A stretch of DNA of 64,000 nt from contig NZ_LJIX01000006.1 of NCBI RefSeq assembly GCF_001420595.1, positions 1,615,361-1,679,360 on the forward strand, written 5' to 3'. The stretch comes from Cytobacillus solani. GTDB lineage: Bacteria > Bacillota > Bacilli > Bacillales > Cytobacillaceae. Below the pieces are notes generated by a model. The model searched no databases and was not told the DNA's origin. It worked only from the letters and a program-made list of their open reading frames with translations. The position numbers and the translations under genes were made by a program. Numbering within the stretch: position 1 is the first letter of the stretch; each line of letters opens with the position of its first letter. This document shows, one piece after another, positions 8,669 through 16,567 of the stretch.

Positions 8669-8841
8669 TTGAGTCAGGCGGAGAAGCGTACTTGTTGCAT
8701 CGAATTTTCCAAAATCACGGAATACCGCCTGACGAAGTGTATCGCAAAGAATGGCGCATTCGAAAGTTTATGTATGCGTCCGAGTTAATCGTAATCGATG
8801 CGGAAGAAGACTTCCGTAAAAAGAAGGGAGGTAACACATAA
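8665..8841 (+). CDS. Tail assembly chaperone, frameshift extension (gpT analogue)
   Basis: The -1 frame begins with CTA at 8665 and runs 58 codons to the TAA at 8839-8841, which overlaps the ATG of the tape measure gene. The extension (starting LIESGGEAYLLHRIF, ending EEDFRKKKGGNT) has no credible start codon with a ribosome binding site of its own. Together with the short form it would give a 188-residue fusion, matching the gpG/gpGT arrangement. In known systems the fused form links the tape measure to tail tube subunits. The frame and site are seen directly; the efficiency of slipping is not known. Confidence 0.8.
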   Translation, partial: LIESGGEAYLLHRIFQNHGIPPDEVYRKEWRIRKFMYASELIVIDAEEDFRKKKGGNT

Positions 8842-10388
8842 TGGCGTTCAATTTACGCGCAACATTATCGCTTGATGGTAGTCAATTCATCAACACTATG
8901 AACCGTGTTAACCGCGTCTTAACGTCGCCGTTACGAGCCATCGGCAGTCTAACGACGAGTTTGCACGGACTTGTGGGCGCATTTACTGCGGCTGCGGGAG
9001 CGAAGAAGATATTTGAAGAAACAATTGGTCAGGCGGCGAAGTACGAGCAATCTACGATTACTATTAGCGCCATGTTAAACGATAAAAAACTCGGTCAAGA
9101 CTACATGAAACTCGTTGACAAGTTCGCGATAGACTCGCCGATCATGGATTCGCAATCAATGCTCGCCAACTCGAAGTCATTCTTGACGCAGTCGAAGGAC
9201 ATGAAGCAACTCGAAAAAATGTGGTCGTTAGCTGAACGTATGGCTGCGATTGACCCGTATCAAGGGGTCGAAGGGGCCGTGTTCTCATTGCGTGAGTTGT
9301 TCTCCGGAGATGCTTTTTCGATTGTTCGACGTTTCGAAATGCCGAAGAAGGTCATGAACGAAATTAAGAAGATGGAGTTGCCGGACCAGTTAGAGGCGCT
9401 AGACAAATATTTTAACAAAATAGGTATGACGCAGAAACTTATCGACGAGATGGGTGGAACAACGCTCGGTATTTGGGCGCAAATTAAAGAAAAGACGAAC
9501 GTAATTCTCCGTACGATGGGTCAGCCAGCGTTAATGAAGATTAAGTCGTTTTTAGACGGGCTTAAAAATAACATGGCGACTGTCAGCGAAGTCATGGCGA
9601 ACCGAAACTTCTTTACGCCGGAAGAGTTCAAAGCTAATCTTGAGCGTGCCATGACGATTGAAAATTTCAAGGAGACTGGAACGAAGATTCTTGAAAGTGT
9701 TATGACGGGTTTTATTAACGCAGCGAAAGGAATCGGTAATTGGATTCAAGCACTGACAAATAATCCGGAGTTTCAAAAGCTTGAATCTCTCTCGGCGAAA
9801 GTAATTTTCGTGTTTGAGGATATCTGGGGAAGATTTGAGACTTGGTTGGCTAATGGTGGGCAGGAGAAAATTAATAGAATCACTAAGGAACTTCTGGAGG
9901 TTATGGCTGTCGGTCTGATTGCCTCACAAGAAATAATCGTCAAGGCGGCTACTACTATCGGAGAGGCTGTCGGGTCCGCGATGGCAAGTAGTGCCAGTGA
10001 TACTTTTGCAAAGTGGCAAAACCAAAAAATGAACGAATCTAAGTTGTTCAAAATACCGATGTTAGCACCATTTAAATGGGCGAATAACATGGGTATGAAG
10101 ATGAGGGAAGACGCCAAAAAAGGGGATTCTAAAAAAGCTTCGCCCAGAATTATTCCGCCGAAGAAAAACGGAGGTCTTAGCCGTGTGCCTTATAACGGTG
10201 CGACCTACTCGCTACACAAAGACGAAATGGTCTTATCTCGCGGAGAAGCGGCGGCTTATCGTAAAGGCAATCATGGTGGAGTTGTAATATCGGGAAATAC
10301 GTTCCACGTGCGCCAAGATTCCGATATTCAAAAGGTCGCGCAAGAGCTTGCGAAACTAATCGAAATGGAAGGGGCGCAAATGCCGTAA
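8841..10388 (+). CDS. Tape measure protein
   Basis: 515 residues, short for the family. It starts with the typical FNLRATLSLDGSQF segment, contains long helical stretches and alternating hydrophobic regions, and ends with a motif seen in Bacillus tape measures (NGGLSRVPYNGATYSLHKDEMVLSRGEA). The protein sets tail length; at roughly 0.15 nm per residue the tail would be near 75-80 nm (an inference). Bases from about 9780 to 10150 use AGA, GAG and AAT codons more like host DNA than the flanking CG-rich phage codons, so the gene looks mosaic. Confidence 0.88.
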   Translation: MAFNLRATLSLDGSQFINTMNRVNRVLTSPLRAIGSLTTSLHGLVGAFTAAAGAKKIFEETIGQAAKYEQSTITISAMLNDKKLGQDYMKLVDKFAIDSPIMDSQSMLANSKSFLTQSKDMKQLEKMWSLAERMAAIDPYQGVEGAVFSLRELFSGDAFSIVRRFEMPKKVMNEIKKMELPDQLEALDKYFNKIGMTQKLIDEMGGTTLGIWAQIKEKTNVILRTMGQPALMKIKSFLDGLKNNMATVSEVMANRNFFTPEEFKANLERAMTIENFKETGTKILESVMTGFINAAKGIGNWIQALTNNPEFQKLESLSAKVIFVFEDIWGRFETWLANGGQEKINRITKELLEVMAVGLIASQEIIVKAATTIGEAVGSAMASSASDTFAKWQNQKMNESKLFKIPMLAPFKWANNMGMKMREDAKKGDSKKASPRIIPPKKNGGLSRVPYNGATYSLHKDEMVLSRGEAAAYRKGNHGGVVISGNTFHVRQDSDIQKVAQELAKLIEMEGAQMP

Positions 10389-11044
10389 TGGGAAAAGTAC
10401 AATTTTGGCTAATCAACGGGAGCAAGCGAATCCAATTACCGGTCAATCCCGAAACAATGTCCGTAAGTAGCCCCTTCGGATTCGAGGACGTCACTGTCGC
10501 GCAACTTGGCGAGATTACCGTGATAGGAGACGTCATGTTGCGCGAAGTTACATTTTCGTCATTCTTTCCGCGTGACTATAATCCGTCTTATTGCGAATAT
10601 TCGCGCCTTCCACGACCTACCGATATTCACAATTTACTTGAGCGCTGGAAACGCGAGCGAAAGCCTATTCGTTTTGTTGTGACTGGTACAATCGTAAATT
10701 TCGACGTAACTATTCGGGACTTTACGGTCGAGCCAGAACGTGCAGGAAGCCCTGGCGATTTGTACTTCTCGATGACACTAAAGGAATATCGCCATTTTAC
10801 CGTAAAGAAGGTCAAAGAGTCGGATGGCAAGGCGAAAGCTTCGAAGGGCAACGAAAGACCGGCGCCACCTCCGTCAAAATCAACGAACTACTCCGTGAAG
10901 AAAGGCGACTCGCTTTGGAAAATCGCTGCGCGCGAGTACGGAGACGGCAATCAATGGCGTAAATTGTACGACGCAAATAAAGCGATAGTCGGCAAGAATC
11001 CGAACCTGATATATCCAGGTCAAAAGTTGGTGATTCCGCGATGA
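10388..11044 (+). CDS. LysM baseplate/tail protein (XkdP-like)
   Basis: 218 residues. Residues about 1-140 form the XkdP-like N-terminal domain. After a proline/serine linker, residues 170-218 are a LysM domain (YSVKKGDSLWKIA ... NPNLIYPGQKLVIP). XkdP-like proteins join the tape measure end to the baseplate hub, and the LysM is thought to contact peptidoglycan. ATG overlaps the tape measure stop (cgtaATG), and the stop overlaps the next gene by 4 nt. Confidence 0.9.
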   Translation: MGKVQFWLINGSKRIQLPVNPETMSVSSPFGFEDVTVAQLGEITVIGDVMLREVTFSSFFPRDYNPSYCEYSRLPRPTDIHNLLERWKRERKPIRFVVTGTIVNFDVTIRDFTVEPERAGSPGDLYFSMTLKEYRHFTVKKVKESDGKAKASKGNERPAPPPSKSTNYSVKKGDSLWKIAAREYGDGNQWRKLYDANKAIVGKNPNLIYPGQKLVIPR

Positions 11045-12060
11045 GTGAAGCGCGATTGAAAGTAATTTACGACAACGACCTCGAAATCACGCCGTTAGTA
11101 ATTAGCGCTGATTTATCGGGTCACAGCGAAAAACCTAATCGTCAATTATCGTTAACCTTGAAAAACACGATTGATGGACACAAGCAAGCCGTAAGTATCG
11201 CGAAAGGTAAGCGAATCGAATTTCGCAATAACAACACGGTGCGTTTTATCGGCGTAATCTTCTCAACGGATATCAACGAAAAGGGCGACATGCAGATTAC
11301 GGCTTACGACGAAAATATTTACCTACTAAAATCGGTCGAAACTCGCAAGTTTTCGAAAGTTAAAGCGTCGGATATTGCGCGTCGACTTTGCGCAGACTTC
11401 GGCATCGAATACGGACAAATAGCCGACACGGGCTACGTAATCCCAACGCTTATTTGCCGGGAAAAAACGTTATACGAGATTTTACTAATGGCGCTAACCT
11501 TAACGCGAAAGCAGACGGGCAAGCGCTTTTTTATATGGAGTAAAAACGGACGGCTCATGATAACGTCGGGTGTCGAGCAGAAAGCGCAATACCTAATCGA
11601 AGCAGGCACGAACATCATTAGCGCCAGTTACTCCGAATCTATCGAAGAAACGAAAACGCGCGTCAAGGTTATCGGCGGTAAAGACGGTAAGTTCGTAGCA
11701 ACAGCGAAAGACTCGGCGCTTGAAAAGCAATACGGCATCATGCAAGCGGTCGAAAAGATGGACGAGGATGCGACGAAATCACAAGTCGAACAGCGTGCGA
11801 AAACGCTACTCAAAGAACGGGCGGTAATCGACGATCAAGCGACCGTTACTGCGTTAGGTATCGACGAAATTATCACCGGAACAGCCGTCTATGTTCGCGA
11901 GCCAATGACGGGTATTATCGGCGGCTACTACGTCACCAGCGACAGCCATACGTATCAGAACGGCTCGCACATGATGACGCTGGAACTTTCGCATACTTAC
12001 GACTTACCAACAATCGAAATATCGAAGGAGGAATTGGGCATTGTCGACAAACCAAAATAA
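11041..12060 (+). CDS. Baseplate hub protein (XkdQ/YqbQ-like)
   Basis: 339 residues of the gpD/XkdQ type, the central hub beneath the tube. Residues 1-100 contain SADLSGHSEKPNRQLSLTL and a region on frame-embedded fields (RFIGVIFSTDINEKGDMQIT). The C-terminal part (ETKTRVKVIGGKDGK; TGIIGGYYVTSDSHTYQNG) is typical of this family. There is no visible added cell-wall hydrolase domain. Overlaps both neighbours, indicating tight coupling. Confidence 0.85.
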   Translation: MSEARLKVIYDNDLEITPLVISADLSGHSEKPNRQLSLTLKNTIDGHKQAVSIAKGKRIEFRNNNTVRFIGVIFSTDINEKGDMQITAYDENIYLLKSVETRKFSKVKASDIARRLCADFGIEYGQIADTGYVIPTLICREKTLYEILLMALTLTRKQTGKRFFIWSKNGRLMITSGVEQKAQYLIEAGTNIISASYSESIEETKTRVKVIGGKDGKFVATAKDSALEKQYGIMQAVEKMDEDATKSQVEQRAKTLLKERAVIDDQATVTALGIDEIITGTAVYVREPMTGIIGGYYVTSDSHTYQNGSHMMTLELSHTYDLPTIEISKEELGIVDKPK

Positions 12061-12400
12061 CGGGCGACTGGAAGGAAGCGGAGCAGCAAAACTGATTCAG
12101 ATGATGAAAAAGCACGGACATAATACCGACGTTGATGTCGAACTGGCAACGGTTGTCGCGCCTCCTCCTTCGTTGCAAATCCGTTTAAATAGCGATAATT
12201 TAACGCTCGATAAATCTGATTTAATTATCGCAGAACACTTAACGGAACATACGCGAAAGGTTTCAATTACCGGCGGGTCGGTGTCAGTGTCGGACGCAGC
12301 CATGACGGTCAAATCACCGTTAAGCCCCGGCGACCAAGTGATCGTCGTGTCCGCGAACGAGGGGCAACTTTACTATGTTCTCGACAAGGCGGTGGTGTAA
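12041..12400 (+). CDS. Baseplate protein (XkdR-like, DUF2577)
   Basis: 119 residues from a TTG placed 9 nt after AAGGAGG; it overlaps the hub gene by 20 nt. The region LEGSGAAKLIQMMKKHGHNTDVDVELATV followed, in pieces, by beta strands ending GDQVIVVSANEGQLYYVLDK is typical of DUF2577. The family belongs to PBSX-type baseplates and resembles an OB-fold spike or hub accessory. Order XkdQ-R-S-T supports the call. Confidence 0.8.
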   Translation: MSTNQNNGRLEGSGAAKLIQMMKKHGHNTDVDVELATVVAPPPSLQIRLNSDNLTLDKSDLIIAEHLTEHTRKVSITGGSVSVSDAAMTVKSPLSPGDQVIVVSANEGQLYYVLDKAVV

Positions 12401-12828
12401 TGGCGTTATCACCGTTTCAGCCAATCGAAGAAAGGGTCGACGCGGTAGACGAAATCACCACAGTCGAGCCATCGAAAACATACCGACTAAGCTACGAGTC
12501 AAACGAAATCAGCGGACTAATCGACGGTGAAGAAGCCTTGCGCCAATTCATCATAAAAGCGATTACGACGGCGCGATTTCGTTTTTTAATTTACGACGAG
12601 CAATACGGCTCGGAACTCGACGAACTAATCGGCGCAGACGTGTCGCTCGAACTTTTGCAAATGGAAATTCCGCGCGTGATAACCGAGGCGCTGATTTACG
12701 ACGACCGTGTTGCCGACGTAACCGACTTCGAAGTCACTCGCGACGGCGACAAGTTATTCGTCAGCTTTCGCGTGGTCACAACGGAAGGCGAGGACGTAAT
12801 ACTCGACGAAATGGAGGTGGGGCTATAA
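12400..12828 (+). CDS. Baseplate wedge protein (XkdS-like, DUF2634/gp25)
   Basis: 142 residues. The segment TYRLSYESNEISGLIDGEEA followed by AIKKAI-type helices (FIIKAITTARFRFLIYDEQYGSEL) is the DUF2634 pattern, equivalent to T4 gp25 in the baseplate wedge. It shares a base with the preceding stop (TAATG) and with the next start (ATAATG), consistent with one polycistronic unit. Confidence 0.88.
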   Translation: MALSPFQPIEERVDAVDEITTVEPSKTYRLSYESNEISGLIDGEEALRQFIIKAITTARFRFLIYDEQYGSELDELIGADVSLELLQMEIPRVITEALIYDDRVADVTDFEVTRDGDKLFVSFRVVTTEGEDVILDEMEVGL

Positions 12829-13904
12829 TGTACGAAAATGAAACGAAAGACGCGATACTTGCCCGTTTACTTGCGCAGATTAACGACGACATTGATAAGC
12901 GTCAAGGCTCGGTAACTAACGATTTGCTTTCGCCGGCTGCGATTGAATTTGCTCAGGCATATCTCGCTCTCGACCAAGTGTTGACGTTTGGATTTGCGAC
13001 CGAGGACACGCCATCTAATTTCCTCGATTTACGTTGCGCAGAAATGGGCGTTTATCGTAAGCCGTCCGTCAAGGCAATCGGTCAAGTTACGTTCAGCGGT
13101 CCGGAAGGCACGGTCATACCCGTCGGCACTCGCGTTAGAACAGACGAAGTCGAGCCGGTTTATTTCGCAACAACAGCCGAGGGCACGATTACAAACGGAG
13201 TAGTCACGATCAACGCCGAAGCGGAAGCCGGAGGCATTAACGGAAACGTTGCGCAAGGAAGAATAACGCTTGTGCTTGGCGACCTAACTGGTATCGTTAC
13301 CGTGAATAACTCGCAACCTTTTGATGGCGGGGTCGACACAGAATCGGACGCGTCATTACTCGCGCGATACATCGACAAGGTAAGCAAGCCGGTCACGTCG
13401 GGCAACAAGTATCATTACGAACAATGGGCGAAAGAGGTTGCCGGTGTGGGCGACGCGAAAGTCTATCCGTTATGGGCGGGCGCAGGCACGGTAAAAGTCG
13501 TCTTGCTCGACGATGAAAAGACAGCGCCAGCGCCTTCGGTCGTTGAAGCGGCTACGGCGCATATTAACGAGGTTGCACCGATTGGCGCGACGGTGACAGT
13601 CGTTGGTGCGACAGAATTGACGATTAATGTGTCGGCGACATTAACGCTTGCCCCAGGCGCGAATCTTGACGAAGTAAAAGCGGAGTTTAGCGCGGCATTG
13701 GCGACATATTTAAAGTCGGTCGCGTTCGTAACTAACGAACATACTGGCGAGCCGGAGTTAATCCGTTACACACAAATCGCAAACTTATTGCTCGGCGTAC
13801 CCCCGATTATCGATTACGAAAACTTGACGGTTAACGGCGGAACAGCGAACATTCAGCCGACTAGCGAGCAAGTTGGCGTTGTCGGGACGGTGGTGTTTAC
13901 GTGA
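12828..13904 (+). CDS. Baseplate J/gp47-like wedge protein (XkdT-like)
   Basis: 358 residues with the Baseplate_J features: N-terminal helix with 'KRQGSVTNDLLSPAAIE', the VIPVGTRVRTDEVEPVYFAT segment, and a C-terminal ferredoxin-like region with NVSATLTLAPGANLDEV. The family builds the wedge around the hub and transmits the contraction signal. It overlaps the next gene by 4 nt. Confidence 0.92.
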   Translation: MYENETKDAILARLLAQINDDIDKRQGSVTNDLLSPAAIEFAQAYLALDQVLTFGFATEDTPSNFLDLRCAEMGVYRKPSVKAIGQVTFSGPEGTVIPVGTRVRTDEVEPVYFATTAEGTITNGVVTINAEAEAGGINGNVAQGRITLVLGDLTGIVTVNNSQPFDGGVDTESDASLLARYIDKVSKPVTSGNKYHYEQWAKEVAGVGDAKVYPLWAGAGTVKVVLLDDEKTAPAPSVVEAATAHINEVAPIGATVTVVGATELTINVSATLTLAPGANLDEVKAEFSAALATYLKSVAFVTNEHTGEPELIRYTQIANLLLGVPPIIDYENLTVNGGTANIQPTSEQVGVVGTVVFT

Positions 13905-14491
13905 AGTTTCTCGGCACAGATTTAACGCGAAACATTGAACGCGATATGTTCGATTATGGGCCGCGCGAATACGAGGACTTTCGCGAGTCAAACGCCTTAA
14001 TCAAATCGGAAGCGGCGGAGTTTGAACGGCTGAACGCGCAAATAGCCGACGTGCTTTCGCAGTTCTTCATCGACACAGCTACGTGGGGACTTTCGCGATG
14101 GGAGCGGCTTGTCGGCGTAACGACAGACGAATCCAAGCCGTTGAGTCAACGAAGGTCGGTCGTTAAGGCGAAGTTGCGCGGAGTGGGTACGGTTACGGTC
14201 GACTTGATTAAATCCGTTAGTGAATCGTGGTACGCGGGAGAAGTTGAGGTTACGCAAAACACGACGCAGTATCTCGTGACCGTTGAGTTTACGTCAAGTT
14301 ACGGAGTGCCAGAAAACCTCGACGACGTTGAGCGAGCATTGCGCGAAATTATACCGGCGCATTTACAGTTAGCGTTCAAGTTTCGCTTTGTTACGTATGA
14401 CATGCTTAAAGCAACGGGGTTAACGTACGACGAGATAAAAGCGACCGGGCTTACGTATGACGAAATAAAGAACGGAGGAATAGCGCAGTGA
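13901..14491 (+). CDS. XkdU/YmfQ-like baseplate protein (DUF2313) with decapeptide repeats
   Basis: 196 residues. Residues 1-160 have the DUF2313 pattern (NIERDMFDYGPREYEDFRE; WGLSRWERLVG; ADQRR-like SQRRSVVKAKLRG), a protein that links fibres to the wedge. The C-terminus, residues about 165-196, is three imperfect copies of a 10-residue unit (TYDEIKATGL). Similar short repeats occur at the end of other XkdU-like proteins. It overlaps both neighbours by 4 nt. Confidence 0.85.
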   Translation: MKFLGTDLTRNIERDMFDYGPREYEDFRESNALIKSEAAEFERLNAQIADVLSQFFIDTATWGLSRWERLVGVTTDESKPLSQRRSVVKAKLRGVGTVTVDLIKSVSESWYAGEVEVTQNTTQYLVTVEFTSSYGVPENLDDVERALREIIPAHLQLAFKFRFVTYDMLKATGLTYDEIKATGLTYDEIKNGGIAQ

Positions 14492-15360
14492 GTACACCGA
14501 AACTAAATTTACCGACTGTAACTGGAAACATGGCGAACGATGTTGTTGCGCATCTTAACTCGTTGGCGGAGGCGGTCGACGGGAAGGCTGGCTCGGCGAG
14601 TGGGCTTGCGATGTTGAACGCAGAGGGAAAGGTAATTAACGCGGATGGGTCGCAGGCTGGTGAAGTTACGCAGGCGGAGTTTGATGCGCATTTGGCTGAT
14701 AAAGCGAATCCCCACGGCGTGGATAAAATTCAAGTTGGACTTGGGAACGTAGATAACGTCAAGCAAATCCCGTTAAGTGAGAAAGGTCAACCGAACGGGG
14801 TGGCTATGTTAGATGCTGATGGGAATGTAATAAACGCAGATGGAAGTGGCATTAGTGGGTTTGAGTTAATCGCAACAGTAGAGCCTAGCGTATCAACCTC
14901 GGCGATAGTTCTATCAAGTATACCGACCAAGTATAGAGACCTAAAGTTAATTATTAAATCTATTATTCCAGGCAACACAAACGGAGGACTAGCACCAGTT
15001 AGTTTGAAGATAAATGAAAGTGGAGTAGGGACAGTTAGAGGTATATCATTCCAAGGTTCAAGTACTACTAATGTAAACCATGATTCACAGTTGTATATTG
15101 GTCACTTCTATAGTCAGGTGAATACCACAAATGAGGCTACTTATGCAGAAATTGAGTTCTCGAATGAGCAAGGGGAAGCTAAGCGAATTAAACATAATCA
15201 GTACATTACCGGCTCATCAGGTAGTTCCCAAAAATTTGGGTCACTAGTGCTTTTGAGGTCGCCTGTTATAGAAAAAATAACATCAATTGAGTTATCAATA
15301 CCTGATGTGAATTTCAAGTTTGCGCCAGGAACAAAAATTCAGTTATTCGGGGTGTTGTAA
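14488..15360 (+). CDS. Tail fibre/receptor-binding protein
   Basis: 290 residues. The N-terminal half has two copies of a unit G(L/V)AML(N/D)A(E/D)G(K/N)VINADGS (residues about 40-58 and 108-126) around a phage tail-repeat motif (NPHGVDKIQVGLGNVDNV). This is the base-plate proximal stalk. The C-terminal 160 residues (from about base 14,860) are serine/threonine/asparagine-rich beta sheet with A+T-rich codons unlike the upstream phage genes, so the receptor-binding part was probably acquired separately. No chaperone domain is visible. Confidence 0.8.
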   Translation: MSTPKLNLPTVTGNMANDVVAHLNSLAEAVDGKAGSASGLAMLNAEGKVINADGSQAGEVTQAEFDAHLADKANPHGVDKIQVGLGNVDNVKQIPLSEKGQPNGVAMLDADGNVINADGSGISGFELIATVEPSVSTSAIVLSSIPTKYRDLKLIIKSIIPGNTNGGLAPVSLKINESGVGTVRGISFQGSSTTNVNHDSQLYIGHFYSQVNTTNEATYAEIEFSNEQGEAKRIKHNQYITGSSGSSQKFGSLVLLRSPVIEKITSIELSIPDVNFKFAPGTKIQLFGVL

Positions 15361-15660
15361 ATGTATGAAGTTATTATTGATGAATGGGGTGAGTGGCATG
15401 TTGCAAAGAATGCTGACGGTGAAGTTACTTCAAAGTTATTGGTAACACCTTCTCAAAAGTGGAGAGACGAAAACCAGCCTGATGTTTCTGTGCCACAACT
15501 GCCTACCTTTGAAGAAAAGTTGGAAACCTTAGAGCAAGAAAAGTTAGTCTTACAACTAGCCTTGGCAGAAAGTATAGAAAAACAGGAAATAGATAAGATC
15601 AATAATCAACTAGCATTAGCTGAATTAGTAGAAACGTTAACAATGAAAGGAGTTTTATAG
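15361..15660 (+). CDS. Small coiled-coil tail accessory protein (XkdW position)
   Basis: 99 residues starting directly after the fibre stop. The N-terminal part (YEVIIDEWGEWHV) is a short beta unit; residues 55-95 form a leucine/glutamate-rich coiled coil with a repeated pattern (LALAES, QLALAEL). Small proteins at this place after fibre genes are common in PBSX-like phages, but their role is not known. A+T-rich codon use continues from the fibre C-terminus, so the two may have moved together. Confidence 0.65.
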   Translation: MYEVIIDEWGEWHVAKNADGEVTSKLLVTPSQKWRDENQPDVSVPQLPTFEEKLETLEQEKLVLQLALAESIEKQEIDKINNQLALAELVETLTMKGVL

Positions 15661-15661
15661 A

Positions 15662-15802
15662 ATGATAATTTTGTATGCGGACTTAGTAGAATTGGGATTA
15701 AGAGTGTTGGAAAATCCACAACCGGGCGAAATTGCTGTTCCTGCTTTCTTGAGGGCGGACGTAAAGAAAGAATTAGAAAAACGTGCTTCCATGAGTTCTT
15801 AA
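15662..15802 (+). CDS. Small phage protein (46 aa, CD1375-like appearance)
   Basis: 46 residues from the ATG at 15662, with AAAGGAG 12 nt upstream at the end of the previous gene. The sequence reads MIILYADLVELGLRVLEN and ends VKKELEKRASMSS. Tiny proteins beginning with a 'YADLI..G..TLE' pattern and ending in a charged helix occur just before lysis genes in many Firmicute phages. Function unknown; similarity is by eye. Confidence 0.6.
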   Translation: MIILYADLVELGLRVLENPQPGEIAVPAFLRADVKKELEKRASMSS

Positions 15803-15856
15803 TAAGCTTATGGCCGAGGATGAGCAATAAACAACGATCAAAGGCGGTGATTCAAC

Positions 15857-16090
15857 GTGGACAATCCCGAAGTAATTAAATATCTTCTATCGCAGGGGCC
15901 TTACGCAGTATTATTCGTAGGGCTCCTTATTTATGTAATGAAAACGAACAAGGAGCGCGAAGCCCGTCAGGAGCAAACGAACGCCGAGCGCGAGTCACGG
16001 CTTCACGACTTACTCGACAAGTTCAGCGAAAAGTACGACGTGGTTATCGAAGAACTTCGCGGCATCAAATCGAAACTAGGAGGCGATTAA
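15857..16090 (+). CDS. BhlA/UviB-family holin-like membrane protein
   Basis: 77 residues, GTG start after AAGGCGG. One N-terminal membrane segment (residues 13-29, GPYAVLFVGLLIYVM) is followed by a long charged helix (residues 30-77). This single-pass layout is typical of BhlA/UviB proteins, holin-like or bacteriocin-associated proteins next to lysis genes. A second, SPP1-type holin lies downstream of the lysin, so the phage has two candidate pore formers. Confidence 0.8.
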   Translation: MDNPEVIKYLLSQGPYAVLFVGLLIYVMKTNKEREARQEQTNAERESRLHDLLDKFSEKYDVVIEELRGIKSKLGGD

Positions 16091-16093
16091 TAA

Positions 16094-16567
16094 TTGGCTA
16101 GTGTAGAGCGGAACTGTCTACAGTGCGGAACTACATTTTTCACTTTTCCGTCATATATAAGAAGAGGTAAAGGAAAGTTTTGCTCGATTTCATGCGGGAC
16201 TACCTACAGAAACTTAACTGACAACCCAGCTTGGCGCGATGAAGTTAAAAAGAAAATCAGCGAAAACCACGCGCCTGTTCCTTGGTTGTTTGATTATAGG
16301 TTCAATAACTACAAAGGAATTGACGTAAAGCATTATCGAAAAAAGGCGTTGAGATACTATGGAGATAGTTGTAACAGATGCGGTATCAATGAAAATTTAC
16401 AAGTTCACCATAAAGACCGAAATCGAAGTAATAACGAATTAGATAACTTGGAAGTGCTTTGCTACGATTGCCACTCCGAAGAACATAAAAATGAATTCAA
16501 AAGAGAGCGCTGTCCGGAAACGGGGCGCTTTTTGAGTGAAGAAAAGGAGAGTGATGTCCATGTCTAA
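16094..16567 (+). CDS. HNH endonuclease (free-standing homing type)
   Basis: 157 residues from a TTG spaced 9 nt after AGGAGGCG. The N-terminus has a zinc-ribbon-like pair (CLQCGTTF ... FCSISCG), and residues 100-135 carry the HNH motif (CNRCGINENLQVHHKDRNRSNN ... LEVLCYDCHSEEH, given in parts). Such enzymes are mobile and cut phage genes near their own position. Base use is more A+T-rich than flanking phage genes, which suggests later insertion. It sits between the holin-like gene and the lysin and overlaps the lysin start by 8 nt; the lysin is damaged 36 nt into its frame. Confidence 0.85.
   Translation: MASVERNCLQCGTTFFTFPSYIRRGKGKFCSISCGTTYRNLTDNPAWRDEVKKKISENHAPVPWLFDYRFNNYKGIDVKHYRKKALRYYGDSCNRCGINENLQVHHKDRNRSNNELDNLEVLCYDCHSEEHKNEFKRERCPETGRFLSEEKESDVHV

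Noticed and set aside
14395-14488. Tandem repeats as a CRISPR-like array
   Set aside because: The repeats are in frame, code for decapeptides inside a tail protein and have no spacers. No CRISPR array was seen in the window.
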